Assembly (NCBI RefSeq): GCF_016595795.1
Contig: NZ_JAENHN010000006.1
Location: 1 to 64,000 of the forward strand
DNA from: Clostridium yunnanense
GTDB taxonomy: Bacteria > Bacillota > Clostridia > Clostridiales > Clostridiaceae
Length of the DNA stretch: 64,000 nucleotides
Direction: 5' to 3'
This document shows, one piece after another, positions 1 to 10,347 of the stretch. Position numbers and translations under genes: made by a program. The notes beneath the pieces are model-generated. The model had not been told where the DNA came from. It searched no databases and saw only the letters and a list, made by a program, of their open reading frames with translations. Every line of letters starts with the position of its first letter. Position 1 is the stretch's first letter.

Positions 1-20
1 AGCAGTTTTTAAAACAAAGC

Positions 21-56
21 AGCTGATAAAACTAAAAACTCTTAGTTTTATCAGCT
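21..56. terminator. Perfect 15-bp stem-loop
   Basis: AGCTGATAAAACTAA (21-35) is perfectly complementary to 42-56 with a 6-nt loop. It is probably a factor-independent terminator for a gene to the left or for the minus-strand transcript coming from the right. The direction is not certain because neither side has a long T run. Confidence 0.5.
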
Positions 57-77
57 ACTTTTAAACTATTTAAATAA

Positions 78-199
78 ATCGCTCCTGAAAAACTAAAGTT
101 TTTCAGTGCCCTCGTGACCTTCTTCATTGATTTTTTTTTGCGCATCTGCCTTTCCGAATGCATATTAAGAAAATTTGGCAGGCGATATATTCTTCTTTT
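78..199 (-). repeat. Repeat family R1, copy A (putative structured RNA)
   Basis: One of three copies of a roughly 105-bp sequence (others near 55690-55790 and 60897-61001), all in the same orientation. Shared blocks on the plus strand are TGCGCATCTGCC or similar, GCCTTTxC, GGCAGGC and TATTCTTCTTTTT. On the minus strand GCC...GGC and TTTTC...GGAAA can pair around a 13-nt loop. This copy starts directly after the stop codon of the DUF523 gene and carries an extra 22-bp palindrome (87-108) in its distal arm. It could be a small RNA or a 3' UTR element; its function is unknown. Confidence 0.6.
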
Positions 200-643
200 T
201 TAAAAATCTTCTTCGCTCAATACTTCTATTCCGTTTAATTGTAAAAGTTCAGCTGTTACTCCATTACCTTCGACAGTCTTCCCAGAAAATGTGCCATCAT
301 ATATCTTGCGAGCTCCACAAGAAGGACTTTTAGCTTTTAGAATTGCTTTCTTAACATTATTCTTTACGGCTATCTCCAGTACCTTATTAGCCCCTTTAAT
401 AAATTTATCAGTAACATCTGTTCCATTAGCTGATAACACTTTAGATCTGCCTTCTAAAACATCTACTCCGCTTCCACCTTGTATTTCTACTGGTTCTCTA
501 GGTGTGCTAAGACCAGACATCTCTTCTGGACAAACCAAGATTGCTTCACCTTCATCATAAATCTTCTTTATTTTTTCATTATAGTTGTTCCCACCATTAT
601 ACTTACAGTTACAACCACATAAACATGCACTTACTATAATCAT
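200..643 (-). CDS. DUF523 / TudS-like iron-sulfur desulfidase
   Basis: A 147-residue protein of the DUF523 (YbbK) family. Characterised TudS members are thiouracil desulfidases that use a [4Fe-4S] cluster held by three cysteines. Candidate ligands are Cys7 (SACLCG), Cys38 (LVCPEE) and Cys108 (SPSCG), all in the family motifs. Extra cysteines at 9, 11 and 13 make the N-terminus unusually cysteine-rich. The ATG follows GAGGTGG. It is a stand-alone minus-strand gene 45 bp downstream of mutS2. The family is clear; the substrate is inferred only from the family and could be a thiolated base or another sulfur compound. Confidence 0.85.
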   Translation of the reverse strand: MIIVSACLCGCNCKYNGGNNYNEKIKKIYDEGEAILVCPEEMSGLSTPREPVEIQGGSGVDVLEGRSKVLSANGTDVTDKFIKGANKVLEIAVKNNVKKAILKAKSPSCGARKIYDGTFSGKTVEGNGVTAELLQLNGIEVLSEEDF

Positions 644-688
644 TTAAACTCCACCTCAATTTCATGCAAGGTGCTTTTGCAAATACTT

Positions 689-3046
689 TTACTTTAACTG
701 AACCACAGTCACTCCAGTTCCACCTTCGCCATATTCACCTAGTCTATAAGACTTAACGTGCGGATGACTCTTTAGCATATCATTTATGCTTTTCCTAAGA
801 ATTCCTGTTCCTTTTCCATGGATTAAAGATACTTCTCCAAGACCACCCATATATGCTTCATCCAAGTATTTATCAGCATTATAACAAGCTTCCTCCGCAT
901 CAAGTCCTCTTAAATCCACAGAACTAGCTACTGATTTAGTATTGATATTTACCTCACGTCTTACCTTTTTCTTAGCTTCCTTAGTTTCTTTAGATTTTCT
1001 TAGGTCTTTTAGCTTAACATTTACTTTCATTATACCAGCTTCAACTTGAACATCCCCTTTTGAATCTGGCATTGTTAGTATAATTACTTTCTGATTTAAA
1101 GAAGGCAAAAATGCTTCCATTCCTGGCTTAACCACTTCAATTGTTTCTCCATTATCCTTTTCAGCCTTATTTATTACGGTTTCTGTTTTATCAAGCTTAT
1201 CTCTTAGCTTACTTCTCTGCTCTTCTAATTTTCTTCTTGCATCTGAGTCATATCCTAATCTCTCAAGTTCTCTCATATTCTTAAGAATTTGATCTGCTTC
1301 TTCTTTAGCTTCTCTAAGAATTTGTTTAGCTTCTCTTCTTGCCTCTCCAAAAGCATTTTCTCTAGTCTTCTCTAGATTTTCTAGTTTAACTTCATATTTT
1401 TCTCTGAGTTTTCTAGCATCCAGCTTTAGCATTTCAGCTTCTCTTGCATCTCTCTCTGCTTTCATACTCTTTTCTTGAAGACTTTGTATTAAATCTTCAA
1501 ATTGAAGTGACTCACTAGAGATTAATTCTTTTGATTTGTCTATTACATCATCACTTAGCCCTAATCTTCTTGATATCTCGAAGGCATTTGATTTACCTGG
1601 TATACCTATCAAAAGCTTATAGGTTGGTCTCAAGGTTTCCACATCAAATTCTACTGATGCATTTTCAACACCTATAGTTCTTAATGCATATCCTTTTAGC
1701 TCACTGTAGTGAGTTGTAGCAACTATCTTACAGTTTCTATGTCTAAGGGTCTCAAGTATAGCTACTGCAAGCGCAGCGCCTTCAGTAGGATCTGTACCTG
1801 CACCTAATTCATCAAATAAAACAAGTGATTCATTATCTGCTTCTTCCATTATTGATACTATGTTAGTCATGTGTGAAGAAAAAGTAGATAAACTTTGTTC
1901 AATACTTTGTTCATCTCCTATATCAGCATATATCTCTCTAAAGAAACTAACCGTAGAATTTTCTCTAGCTGGTATCAAAACTCCGCTCATAGCCATTATA
2001 TGAAGTAACCCAACTGTTTTTAAAGTTACTGTCTTACCACCAGTGTTTGGACCTGTAACTACAAGACTTGTAAACTCTCTTCCTAAATATATATCTGAAG
2101 ACACAACTCTTTTAGGATCTATAAGTGGGTGTTTAGCTTGAACTAAATCCACTATTCCATTTCCATTAACCGCAGGACATATTGCATCAATAGCGCTTGC
2201 GTATTTAGCCTTTGCAAATATAAAATCTAATTCATTTAAAATGTTAGCATTATTTCTAACCGCTATGATTTCATCATAAACAAAACCTGACAACTCTTGA
2301 AGTATTCTTTCTATCTCAGCTTTTTCTTTTAACATAAGTTCTTTAATTTCATTGTTTATCTTAACCAAGCTCATTGGTTCTATAAAAACTGTTGCTCCTG
2401 TGGAACTTTGATCATGAATAAGCCCAGGTACTGAACCTTTGTGCTCTGCTTTTACAGGAATAACATACCTATCACCTCTCATGGTATAAAGATTATCCTG
2501 TAAATACTTTGAGTTTTCTCTTAATATAGAATTAACTTTATCCCTAACTGAAGAATTTCTTTCTTTAAGAGATCTTCTTATATTATTAAGGGTTTGACTA
2601 GCTTTATCAGATATTTCTTCTTCACCTATTATTGCATTGAAGATAGTATCCTCTAATTTTCTTATAGGGGTCAAACCAGCACATATGTCTTCTAATATAT
2701 TATAAGATTGTTCTTCATCTTTTCTTTTTATAAATTCTATAAATCTTCTAGCACATCTCACCATATTACCAATTCTCAGTAGCTGCCCCGGATTTAATGT
2801 ACCACCTTTTCCAGCTCTTGTGACAGCTTCTCTTACATCATATAAACCTTCAAAAGGCGGTGCTCCCTTCTTTTGAAGCAGCGTAAGAGCTTCTTTGGTT
2901 TCTTGAAGATGCTCTTTCACTTCATGTATGTTTTCATATGGAGCTAATTCATCTATAGTATCCTTTGAAGCACCTGTAAGTGCATATTTTTTTATCTCTT
3001 CTTTTACTTTATTAAATTCTAGAACTCTTAATGCCTTATCATTCAT
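689..3046 (-). CDS. mutS2: MutS2 ATPase/endonuclease
   Basis: 785 residues, full length for MutS2. The MutS-type ATPase core has Walker A GPNTGGKT near residues 332-339 and Walker B in LVLFDELGAGTDP. A long charged coiled coil follows (about 510-640), then a C-terminal Smr nuclease domain from about 710 with VDLRGL and the HGKG loop (743-746). MutS2 acts on branched DNA to limit recombination, and in Bacillus it also splits collided ribosomes. It lacks the mismatch-reading N-terminal domain of MutS. The start has AAAGGAG upstream. It lies 12 bp after the U32 peptidase gene and is probably co-transcribed with it. Confidence 0.97.
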   Translation of the reverse strand: MNDKALRVLEFNKVKEEIKKYALTGASKDTIDELAPYENIHEVKEHLQETKEALTLLQKKGAPPFEGLYDVREAVTRAGKGGTLNPGQLLRIGNMVRCARRFIEFIKRKDEEQSYNILEDICAGLTPIRKLEDTIFNAIIGEEEISDKASQTLNNIRRSLKERNSSVRDKVNSILRENSKYLQDNLYTMRGDRYVIPVKAEHKGSVPGLIHDQSSTGATVFIEPMSLVKINNEIKELMLKEKAEIERILQELSGFVYDEIIAVRNNANILNELDFIFAKAKYASAIDAICPAVNGNGIVDLVQAKHPLIDPKRVVSSDIYLGREFTSLVVTGPNTGGKTVTLKTVGLLHIMAMSGVLIPARENSTVSFFREIYADIGDEQSIEQSLSTFSSHMTNIVSIMEEADNESLVLFDELGAGTDPTEGAALAVAILETLRHRNCKIVATTHYSELKGYALRTIGVENASVEFDVETLRPTYKLLIGIPGKSNAFEISRRLGLSDDVIDKSKELISSESLQFEDLIQSLQEKSMKAERDAREAEMLKLDARKLREKYEVKLENLEKTRENAFGEARREAKQILREAKEEADQILKNMRELERLGYDSDARRKLEEQRSKLRDKLDKTETVINKAEKDNGETIEVVKPGMEAFLPSLNQKVIILTMPDSKGDVQVEAGIMKVNVKLKDLRKSKETKEAKKKVRREVNINTKSVASSVDLRGLDAEEACYNADKYLDEAYMGGLGEVSLIHGKGTGILRKSINDMLKSHPHVKSYRLGEYGEGGTGVTVVQLK

Positions 3047-3058
3047 AAGATTTCTCCT

Positions 3059-5419
3059 TTACTCTACTCCTCTTTTATAATGTCCCTTTGTATAATTAAT
3101 ATTTTTATTGTCTTGTTCTTCTTTTTTTATCACCCTTATAATACGATTAACTTCATTAAAATCCTCGTCAATAAAATCCACTCTAAAACTGTTTATCCCA
3201 ATATGCTCTATTCTTTCCATCTCATCTATAAGATTTAAAGGAACGCTATTATATATATGTGATCTACAGAATTTATCAGTAGTCATCACAAACTTTTCCT
3301 TCATTCTATCTTCTAAGATAAAATCATCCTTTACGCAGCTTTGATTACAATTATTATTAGAACTTTTCTGTCCGAAGGTACTACCTATAGGACAATACTC
3401 ACTAACCATCATTTCAACTCTTCCGTAAATTAAAGCTTGATATGAAGATTTCTTTCCTCTCACTACAGAAATCATTTCACTTCTATTGAGTTCAACACTG
3501 ATAGGTAACACATCAATAGACTTTTCATAAAACTCTGCAGCTTTACTGTTAAATATATTAAGTTTATAATCCCCAATTATGCTTGTTTTACTATTATATC
3601 TATATATAATCCCTGCATTTGCAGTTACAATTCCTTTAATACTATCGATGTATTTATCAATAACTGAGTAAACATATTGATACTCATTTTTTATTATATT
3701 AGGTACCTTTAAATATACTTTTGATAAATCTATATTTTTTATATCTTCTTCTAACAAAGAATTCAAACTCTTTCCGAAAACATCTACTGCATAATTCTCA
3801 CAATTATTTTCATTAACTGCTCTTAACTGCTGTTTAGTTCTTACAGTATATAAAACTCCGTTGAATTCTTTAGTATCTCTCTTGATAAAGTTTGACTTAT
3901 CATAAACTATATTACTAACTTCTCTTTTATATTTCTTTATTTCATTTGTTTCAATAGCTTCAAGTATCTCTCTTCTTAAAGAATTTATGGATGATACTGG
4001 TACAAACCCTTCTTCAAAGCTTAAGAATTCTATAGAACTTATCTTGTAAGCAGTTTCTCCTGATTTCATTATATTTTCTTCAACTTTTTCTTTCGATAAA
4101 GGTTTTTTTAGTGCTGCTTGAACCACCTCGCCCTTTACCTCATAATCTTTATTGTTATAAGTTAAAGTAATAATCATAGGATCTCCAACTTTAAAGATCA
4201 TCGACGCCTTCATTTCAATCTTATTTTCATAAGGATTTAAGTAAGATGTTTTATATTTCTCCATAAGTTCTACATCTAAAGTTTTATATAACTTATCATT
4301 GTTCTTATACCTTGCTGGCAATAGCTTAACACTCATGCCTTTATCAGCATTTTCTAAGTTATTCTTACCAGAAAGTATCTTGCTTATGGTAAATCCGTCT
4401 TTGCCACAGCTTATTCCATCTCCGACTGAAATATTTTTCTCTAAAAGCACTTCACCTTTGCTGTTTACAGAACCTATATATACACCAGTATTTTTAGGAT
4501 TCTTAAAGGACATCATATCTTTTCCTTCATTTTTATATAGATAAGCCTTAGAGAATCCTTCTCTATTAAACAATTGCATAAGAGTATCCTTTGAAGTGTT
4601 TAAATTAAAACCTTTATCTTTATCTATTACACTATCTACTGCATTTCTATAAGACTCTACTACTCCAGCTACATATTCAGGCCTTTTCATTCTTCCTTCA
4701 ATTTTAAGAGATGCAGTTCCTGTATTTATAATTTGTTCCACATCCTCTATTGTGCACATGTCTTTTGGGCTTAGCAGGTATCCCTCTTTCTTTGCTTCAT
4801 CGCCTAACCTTATAATATTATAAGGAAGTCTGCAAGATTGAGCACATCTACCTCTATTTCCGCTTCTTCCGCCTATCATGCTGCTCATAAGACACTGTCC
4901 TGAATAGCATACACATAAAGCGCCGTGAACAAATATCTCTGTTTCGATATTAAGTTCTTTAGATATATATTCAATTTCTTTCAAAGACAATTCTCTTGAA
5001 AGCACTATTCTGTTAAAGCCACTATCTTTAAAGAATAAAGCACCATCTCCATTATGTACCGTCATTTGTGTAGACCCATGAAGCTCAATTTGTGTATATC
5101 TTTTCTTAGCTTCATTAAATACACCTAAATCTTGTATTATTAAACCATCTACCCCAATTCTATATAGAAAGTCTATATAATCTAAAGCTTCATCAAATTC
5201 ATTCTCTTTTATTAATGTATTTATAGTTATATAAACTTTAACACCATATATATGCGCATAATCAAGAACTTCTTCCAATTGTTCATCATCAAAATTTGAA
5301 GCATATGCTCTTGCAGAAAATTTACTCCCACCTAGATAAACAGCATCTGCGCCTTTGTTTATTGCTGCGTATAAACTTTCTTTACTTCCCGCTGGTGCCA
5401 AAAGCTCAATTTTATTCAT
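3059..5419 (-). CDS. U32 family peptidase (RlhA/YdcP-like, long form)
   Basis: 786 residues. The N-terminal U32 domain begins ELLAPAG and carries the U32 signature at residues 161-179 (E-x-F-x2-G-A-L-C ... G-x-C-x-M-S), with cysteines 169, 171, 176, 192 and 196 that could bind an iron-sulfur cluster. A long C-terminal half contains a second cysteine group (CNQSC region near 690). Proteins of this type include collagenase-like proteases and E. coli RlhA, which hydroxylates C2501 of 23S rRNA. RNA modification is as likely as proteolysis here. The ATG sits 9-10 nt after AGGAGAG. In Clostridium the gene commonly lies between zapA and mutS2, as here. Confidence 0.88.
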   Translation of the reverse strand: MNKIELLAPAGSKESLYAAINKGADAVYLGGSKFSARAYASNFDDEQLEEVLDYAHIYGVKVYITINTLIKENEFDEALDYIDFLYRIGVDGLIIQDLGVFNEAKKRYTQIELHGSTQMTVHNGDGALFFKDSGFNRIVLSRELSLKEIEYISKELNIETEIFVHGALCVCYSGQCLMSSMIGGRSGNRGRCAQSCRLPYNIIRLGDEAKKEGYLLSPKDMCTIEDVEQIINTGTASLKIEGRMKRPEYVAGVVESYRNAVDSVIDKDKGFNLNTSKDTLMQLFNREGFSKAYLYKNEGKDMMSFKNPKNTGVYIGSVNSKGEVLLEKNISVGDGISCGKDGFTISKILSGKNNLENADKGMSVKLLPARYKNNDKLYKTLDVELMEKYKTSYLNPYENKIEMKASMIFKVGDPMIITLTYNNKDYEVKGEVVQAALKKPLSKEKVEENIMKSGETAYKISSIEFLSFEEGFVPVSSINSLRREILEAIETNEIKKYKREVSNIVYDKSNFIKRDTKEFNGVLYTVRTKQQLRAVNENNCENYAVDVFGKSLNSLLEEDIKNIDLSKVYLKVPNIIKNEYQYVYSVIDKYIDSIKGIVTANAGIIYRYNSKTSIIGDYKLNIFNSKAAEFYEKSIDVLPISVELNRSEMISVVRGKKSSYQALIYGRVEMMVSEYCPIGSTFGQKSSNNNCNQSCVKDDFILEDRMKEKFVMTTDKFCRSHIYNSVPLNLIDEMERIEHIGINSFRVDFIDEDFNEVNRIIRVIKKEEQDNKNINYTKGHYKRGVE

Positions 5420-5540
5420 CAGTTCATCTCTCCTATGATAATGCAGTTTAAACTGCTATCCTTCTAATATTGTATAACACATAAATATCTGTATATTTCC
5501 TAAATAATAAAAAAATCGTACTATACTATTATATCAGAAT

Positions 5541-5571
5541 AAAAGCTTACTTGTCATGCAAGTAAGCTTTT
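5541..5571 (-). terminator. Terminator after zapA
   Basis: Perfect 13-bp stem (AAAAGCTTACTTG / CAAGTAAGCTTTT) around a short loop, 12 bp beyond the zapA stop. On the minus strand it ends in TTTTATT. It separates zapA from the U32-mutS2 genes. Confidence 0.75.
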
Positions 5572-5583
5572 CAGTATATAATT

Positions 5584-6258
5584 CTACTTATTATCCTTTA
5601 GCTTTAAATAAGGCTCTCTTTTTCTTATCTCAGTGGCTAGTTTGATTTGGCTATCCAAATACTTCTTTTCCAAGTCCATAACCTTATATTTTGAACTTTG
5701 AAGCTCAAATTTTATTTCTCTATTTACCAACTTTAACGAGTTGTTTTCTTCTAAAAGTTTCTTGGCTGCTACTTCTAGCTCAGTTATTTGCTCACTTAAA
5801 TCTTCCTTATCTTCATCTAATTCCCCATTCTTTAATTGTTCTAATTCATCACTTTTAGAGTTTAATGCTTCTAGTAATGATGAATTTTTTCCTTCTAAAG
5901 AAAGCTTCTCTAGTTTTAGATCTTCTATAGCTTGCATCATAGATGCATATTCCTCTTTTTCTTCATCTTCTTTTCGCTCTATATCCTCTAATCGTTGTTT
6001 AAGCTCATCATTTTCCTTTTGAAGCCTTTCAAAATTCCCTAAAAGATCATTATAATCATTATTAACTTTAAAAAGTTCATCTGATATATTTATAGCTGCA
6101 AGAGCAGTAGCTGCAACAGAACTAAGTTTATTATTTTTACTTAGTATTTCTTTCACCTTTTCATCAACATAATTAGCTATATAATTTAAGTATTCTTCGT
6201 CATCTTTTCCTTTTAGATTATAATCAATTCCATTTATTCTTACAGTTACGGAACCCAT
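5584..6258 (-). CDS. zapA: ZapA-like cell division protein with long coiled coil
   Basis: 224 residues. The first about 75 match the ZapA fold (MGSVTVRINGIDYNLKG, then YVDEKVKEI and ATALAAINISDEL). ZapA binds FtsZ and bundles protofilaments at the division ring. The rest (about 75-215) is an almost uninterrupted glutamate/lysine/leucine coiled coil, making this protein more than twice the length of a plain ZapA. Long forms occur in clostridia, but what the extra coil does is not known. The ATG follows GAGGTGT. It lies upstream of the U32-mutS2 genes on the same strand. Confidence 0.88.
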   Translation of the reverse strand: MGSVTVRINGIDYNLKGKDDEEYLNYIANYVDEKVKEILSKNNKLSSVAATALAAINISDELFKVNNDYNDLLGNFERLQKENDELKQRLEDIERKEDEEKEEYASMMQAIEDLKLEKLSLEGKNSSLLEALNSKSDELEQLKNGELDEDKEDLSEQITELEVAAKKLLEENNSLKLVNREIKFELQSSKYKVMDLEKKYLDSQIKLATEIRKREPYLKLKDNK

Positions 6259-6384
6259 AACAACACCTCTTAATAATCAATATCTTTCTTTAATGTTATC
6301 ATATAAATATATATGATTTCAAAGTTTATTTACAAAACTTTAATTTCACTTAATTATCCACAAACTCAATTGTATTTTTTAATG

Positions 6385-6520
6385 TATATATAGATAAATC
6401 AGTTCCAAATAGAATCTATATTTGATAATCCTATTACAATTTATAGTTAATAGAAATATAGCTTAGTTGTATTGATAAGAACTGGATTATCTATTCCGCT
6501 GAACTGATAAACTACTTCAA
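6385..6520. repeat. Repeat family R2, copy 1
   Basis: About 135 bp that match 17562-17695 closely over their whole length. Landmarks in both are AGATAA.xCAGTTCCAAATAGAAT, ATTTGATAATCC, AGAACTGGATTATCTATTCC and GAACTGATAAACTACTTCA. AGATAAxxCAGTTC and GAACTGGATTATCT are inverted repeats that close a large stem. The right-hand hairpin found in the other copy is truncated here. It lies between zapA and the end of pheT, where no gene is present. I do not recognise the family. Confidence 0.65.
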
Positions 6521-6562
6521 ATTGAAATCTTCAGATTTAGCCAACTTTCATATCTTATACAG

Positions 6563-6619
6563 TAAAAAAAACCAATCCTCTGACACATAAAAATATGCTT
6601 ATTCAGAGAGATTGATTTT
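6563..6619 (-). terminator. Terminator of the pheST operon
   Basis: An imperfect stem between 6571-6582 and 6604-6616 (CCAATCCTCTGA with TCAGAGAGATTG). On the minus strand it is followed by GGTTTTTTTT. It sits about 30 bp past the pheT stop. Confidence 0.7.
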
Positions 6620-6650
6620 TATTTTATTAATAAAGTAATCATTGATTATT

Positions 6651-9029
6651 TTATCTTAATTGTGCTCCAAGCTTATATTCTAATGAACGTAATATCTTAT
6701 CATGCACCTTATTAACTTCATTATCAGTTAAAGTCTTATTCTCGTCTCTATAAGAAATAGCATAAGCTATGCTCTTTTTACCCTCTGGTATTTGCTTACC
6801 TTTATATACGTCAAATAGTTTCACAGTTTCTACTAAGTTTCCACCAGCTTTTCTTATAGTTTCTTCAATTTCTTGAACTAATATCTCATCTTCAACAAGC
6901 AGTGCTATATCCCTTGTTACAGCAGGATACTTTGGTAATGGTTTATACTTTTTCTCAGTGTTAGAATTTGCATATAGTATATCCAAATCAAGTTCTGCCA
7001 CATAAGCGTTTGTATCTATTCCATAATTATCAGCTACATCAGGATGTATTTCACCAAGAACTCCTACCTTCTCTTTTCCTATAAATAATTCAGCAGTTTT
7101 TCCTGGATGGTAGCTTACATTTTCACTTTGTCTCTTAAATGATGGATTCTTTATTCCCATTGCATCTATAAGATTTTCTACTACTCCCTTTAGATCTAAA
7201 TAATCAACAGCTCCATATAGACCTATTGTAAGTATATTCTTTTCGTTAGGCAATTGATTTTCATCAGCCTTTGGAAGATAAACCTTACCAATTTCAAATA
7301 ATCTTGCGAACTCGTTACTTCTTGAATAGTTTCTTCCAAGACACTCTAACATCGAAGGAAGAGTTGAGGTTCTCATTATGCTATAGTCTTCACCTAATGG
7401 ATTCTTAATCTTAACAACATTTCTAAGTTCACTATCTGTAGTTAAGTTTATCATATCAAATACCTTTGGACTAACGAAAGAGTAAGAAATAGATTGATTC
7501 AATCCACTTGAAATCATAGTATTTATAACTAAATCATCTAACTTTAGCTTCTTATTTTTAGCATCCTTCGGAGAATTAGCACCAATTACTGTCATCGGTA
7601 CATTGTTATAACCATAGATTCTTGCAACTTCTTCTGCTATATCTTCTTTTATTGCAATGTCAATTCTGAAAGTTGGTACAGCTATAACTAAATTATCGTT
7701 TTCTATAGTTGTTTTAAGCTCTAATCTATCTAAATAGTCCTTCATCTGATCTTTTGAAAGTGTTGTTCCTAAGAATCCATTTATCCAGTTAGAATCTACT
7801 GTCATAGTATGTGGTTCTTTTCTTTCATTATATATATCTATCGTTCCCTCTACTATTGTTCCAACCTTAAGTTCTTCTATAAGAGCACAAGCTCTATTTA
7901 ATGCTAGTTCAGTTAAGTTTGGATCAATATCCTTTTCAAATCTTGAAGAAGCTTCTGTTCTAAGGTTAAGTTTTTTAGAGTTTACACGGATATTAGTTCC
8001 ATCAAAACTAGCGCTTTCAAAGATTATTTCAGTTGTATCATCTTTTATGCCAGATTGAAGACCACCCATTATTCCAGCAAGACCTACAGTTTCTTCCCCA
8101 TCTTTTATACAAAGAACTTCTGTATCTAGATTTCTTTCTATTTCATCAAGGGTTACAAACTTTTCATTTTCCTTTGCTCTTTCAACTACTATCTTGTTAG
8201 ATTTAATTTCTCTTTTATCGAAAGCATGCATTGGTTGACCAAGCTCTAACATAACAAAATTAGTTATGTCAACCACATTGTTTATCGGTCTAACTCCTGC
8301 CTCTAAAAGTCTTTCTTGCATCCATGTTGGTGATGGTTCTATCTTTATATCTTTTACAGCTCTAGCCATATATCTTTTGCACAAAGCATCTCTTACTTCT
8401 ACCTTAACCATGTCTTCAACATTGCCTGTTCCACTGGTTTTATATTCTACCGAAGGATTTTTGTATTCTATCCCTAAAGTAGCAGCTGTTTCTCTAGCTA
8501 TTCCTAGTACACTTAAGCAATCTGGTCTATTAGAAGTTATTTCAAAATCTATTACAGCCTTACTTAGACCTAATACATCCTTTATATCCCTACCAAGTGG
8601 TGTGTTTTCAGGTAATATCATAAGGCCATGAACTGGTTCATCTCCAGCTATGCCAAGTTCTTCTTCAGAACACATCATTCCATTTGATGGAACTCCTCTA
8701 AGCTTACCTTTTTTAATCTTTAATCCATTAGGAAGAGTTGAACCATGAAGAGCAACTGGAACTATATCATTTTCCTTCATGTTCTTAGCCCCTGTAACTA
8801 TTTGAACAGGTTCTTCTTGCCCTACTTCAACTTGACATATAACAAGTTTTTCTGCGTCTGGATGTGGCTCTATCTTAAGAAGCTTACCAGTTACAACATT
8901 TGTAATATCATCCCCTGAAGTTATTACTTCTTCAACCTTTGACCCTGATAGCGTAAGTCTATCAGCTAATTCTTTTGCATCTATATCTATATTTACATAG
9001 TCTTTTAGCCATAAATATGGTACTTTCAT
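6651..9029 (-). CDS. pheT: Phenylalanine-tRNA ligase beta subunit
   Basis: 792 residues, full length. Domains in order are the EMAP/OB-type tRNA-binding domain (about 40-150, [18 protein letters not shown]), the B3/B4 editing domain (about 210-380, with TSNRPDCLS before it and GQPMHAFD inside), B5 (about 400-480), the catalytic-like core, and the C-terminal FDX-ACB anticodon-binding domain (about 695-790). It forms an alpha2-beta2 enzyme with PheS that charges tRNA-Phe, and it hydrolyses Tyr-tRNA-Phe. The ATG follows AGGAGG. It starts 12 bp after pheS in the same T-box-controlled operon. Confidence 0.98.
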   Translation of the reverse strand: MKVPYLWLKDYVNIDIDAKELADRLTLSGSKVEEVITSGDDITNVVTGKLLKIEPHPDAEKLVICQVEVGQEEPVQIVTGAKNMKENDIVPVALHGSTLPNGLKIKKGKLRGVPSNGMMCSEEELGIAGDEPVHGLMILPENTPLGRDIKDVLGLSKAVIDFEITSNRPDCLSVLGIARETAATLGIEYKNPSVEYKTSGTGNVEDMVKVEVRDALCKRYMARAVKDIKIEPSPTWMQERLLEAGVRPINNVVDITNFVMLELGQPMHAFDKREIKSNKIVVERAKENEKFVTLDEIERNLDTEVLCIKDGEETVGLAGIMGGLQSGIKDDTTEIIFESASFDGTNIRVNSKKLNLRTEASSRFEKDIDPNLTELALNRACALIEELKVGTIVEGTIDIYNERKEPHTMTVDSNWINGFLGTTLSKDQMKDYLDRLELKTTIENDNLVIAVPTFRIDIAIKEDIAEEVARIYGYNNVPMTVIGANSPKDAKNKKLKLDDLVINTMISSGLNQSISYSFVSPKVFDMINLTTDSELRNVVKIKNPLGEDYSIMRTSTLPSMLECLGRNYSRSNEFARLFEIGKVYLPKADENQLPNEKNILTIGLYGAVDYLDLKGVVENLIDAMGIKNPSFKRQSENVSYHPGKTAELFIGKEKVGVLGEIHPDVADNYGIDTNAYVAELDLDILYANSNTEKKYKPLPKYPAVTRDIALLVEDEILVQEIEETIRKAGGNLVETVKLFDVYKGKQIPEGKKSIAYAISYRDENKTLTDNEVNKVHDKILRSLEYKLGAQLR

Positions 9030-9041
9030 ATTAAATTCCTC

Positions 9042-10061
9042 CTAAAACTGATTTAAAAATCTCATATCACTTTCATATAGTTGTCTTATATCATCAATGC
9101 CGTACTTAAGCATTACCATTCTGTCTACACCCATACCGAAAGCAAATCCGCTATATTCTTCTGGATCTATACCACAGTTTCTAAGAACTTGAGGGTGCAC
9201 CATACCGCATCCGTAAAGTTCAATCCAGCCACTTCCTTTACATACTCTACATCCTTCTCCTCCGCAAACGAAGCAAGTTGCATCCATTTCCGCTGAAGGT
9301 TCAGTGAATGGGAAGTGATGTGGTCTGAACTTAGTTTTAACATTTTCTCCAAACATCTTTTTAGCGAATAATTCTAGAGTTCCTTTTAAATCAGCAAAAG
9401 TTATCCCTTTGTCAATTACCAAGCCTTCCATCTGATAGAATATTGGAGAATGAGTAGCATCAGCTGCATCTGATCTAAATACTTTACCAGGGGATATCAT
9501 CTTTATAGGTGGCTTTTGTTTTTCCATAACTCTTATCTGTACTGGTGATGTTTGAGTTCTTAAAACTAAATTATCATTTATATAGAATGTATCTTGTTCA
9601 CTTCTCGCTGGATGGTTCTTTGGTATATTAAGAGCTTCGAAGTTATAATAATCTTTTTCTATTTCAGGACCTTCTTCTATTGTGAAGCCCATTGATATAA
9701 ATATTTCCTTCATATGCTCTAGAGTTAAATCTAGCGGATGTCTCTTACCTACTAGATTTTTTCTACCAGGCATAGTTATATCTATTACCTCACCTTCTAG
9801 TTTCTTTTTCTTTTCAATATTCTTTATTTCCGAGGAAATCTCTTCTAATCTATTTTCAATTTCTGCTCTTACTTCGTTCGCAAGCTTACCTATGATTGGT
9901 CTTTCTTCATTAGTAAGACCTCCCATACCTCTTAATATTGTAGTTAGCTCACCTTTTTTACCTAAATACTTAACTCTAATATTTTCAATCTCACTGCTGT
10001 TTTTTACATCTTCAAGAACTTTTAATGCACTATCCTTGATTTCCAAAAGTTTTTCTTTCAT
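9042..10061 (-). CDS. pheS: Phenylalanine-tRNA ligase alpha subunit
   Basis: 339 residues from the chosen ATG. An in-frame upstream start at 10094 would add 11 residues, but the AAAGGAG site lies correctly only for 10061. The N-terminal coiled coil (1-90) is followed by the class II catalytic core with motif 2 ([11 protein letters not shown]) and motif 3 ([14 protein letters not shown]). A cysteine-rich insert [16 protein letters not shown], common in Firmicutes, sits between them. It activates phenylalanine together with PheT. Expression is controlled by the T-box leader just upstream. Confidence 0.98.
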   Translation of the reverse strand: MKEKLLEIKDSALKVLEDVKNSSEIENIRVKYLGKKGELTTILRGMGGLTNEERPIIGKLANEVRAEIENRLEEISSEIKNIEKKKKLEGEVIDITMPGRKNLVGKRHPLDLTLEHMKEIFISMGFTIEEGPEIEKDYYNFEALNIPKNHPARSEQDTFYINDNLVLRTQTSPVQIRVMEKQKPPIKMISPGKVFRSDAADATHSPIFYQMEGLVIDKGITFADLKGTLELFAKKMFGENVKTKFRPHHFPFTEPSAEMDATCFVCGGEGCRVCKGSGWIELYGCGMVHPQVLRNCGIDPEEYSGFAFGMGVDRMVMLKYGIDDIRQLYESDMRFLNQF

Positions 10062-10104
10062 ATTGTTTTCTCCTTTCAAAAAGTAAAACTGCATTTTTTT
10101 GCAA

Positions 10105-10340
10105 AATAAAAACCGCCCCTATAAAGGGACGGAGGTTCCGCGGTACCACCCTAATTAGCTTAATACTCTCTTAATATATATAACGGTTCCCCGCTAACTA
10201 CTACTTTATTTCACAGTTAGAACTCCTGAGTGAACTTCAGAATATATATCAATAAAGAGACTTCCAGTCTTTGATCTCTTCTCCCTGAAAAGCTAAAATA
10301 TTCTTACTCTCTCATTCACAGTTTTTTCATATTCAATTCT
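10105..10340 (-). ncRNA. T-box leader of pheST
   Basis: The minus strand carries the T-box core AGGGTGGTACCGCGG (plus positions 10138-10152). A terminator follows directly (GTCCC/GGGGC stem, 10111-10131, then TTTTTATTTT). The antiterminator-forming T-box bulge pairs with the CCA end of uncharged tRNA. Stem I near 10210-10290 contains TGAAGTTCACTCA, in which TTC is the likely phenylalanine specifier codon. Uncharged tRNA-Phe should therefore turn on pheST. The T-box core is certain; the exact specifier assignment is my reading. Confidence 0.92.
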
Positions 10341-10347
10341 ATAGCCT

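Noticed and set aside
8266-8631. 121-codon plus-strand open frame
   Set aside because: Antisense to pheT, no ribosome site, no recognisable protein.
9167-9352. Small minus-strand frame inside pheS
   Set aside because: Out of frame within the conserved pheS sequence and without a start signal.
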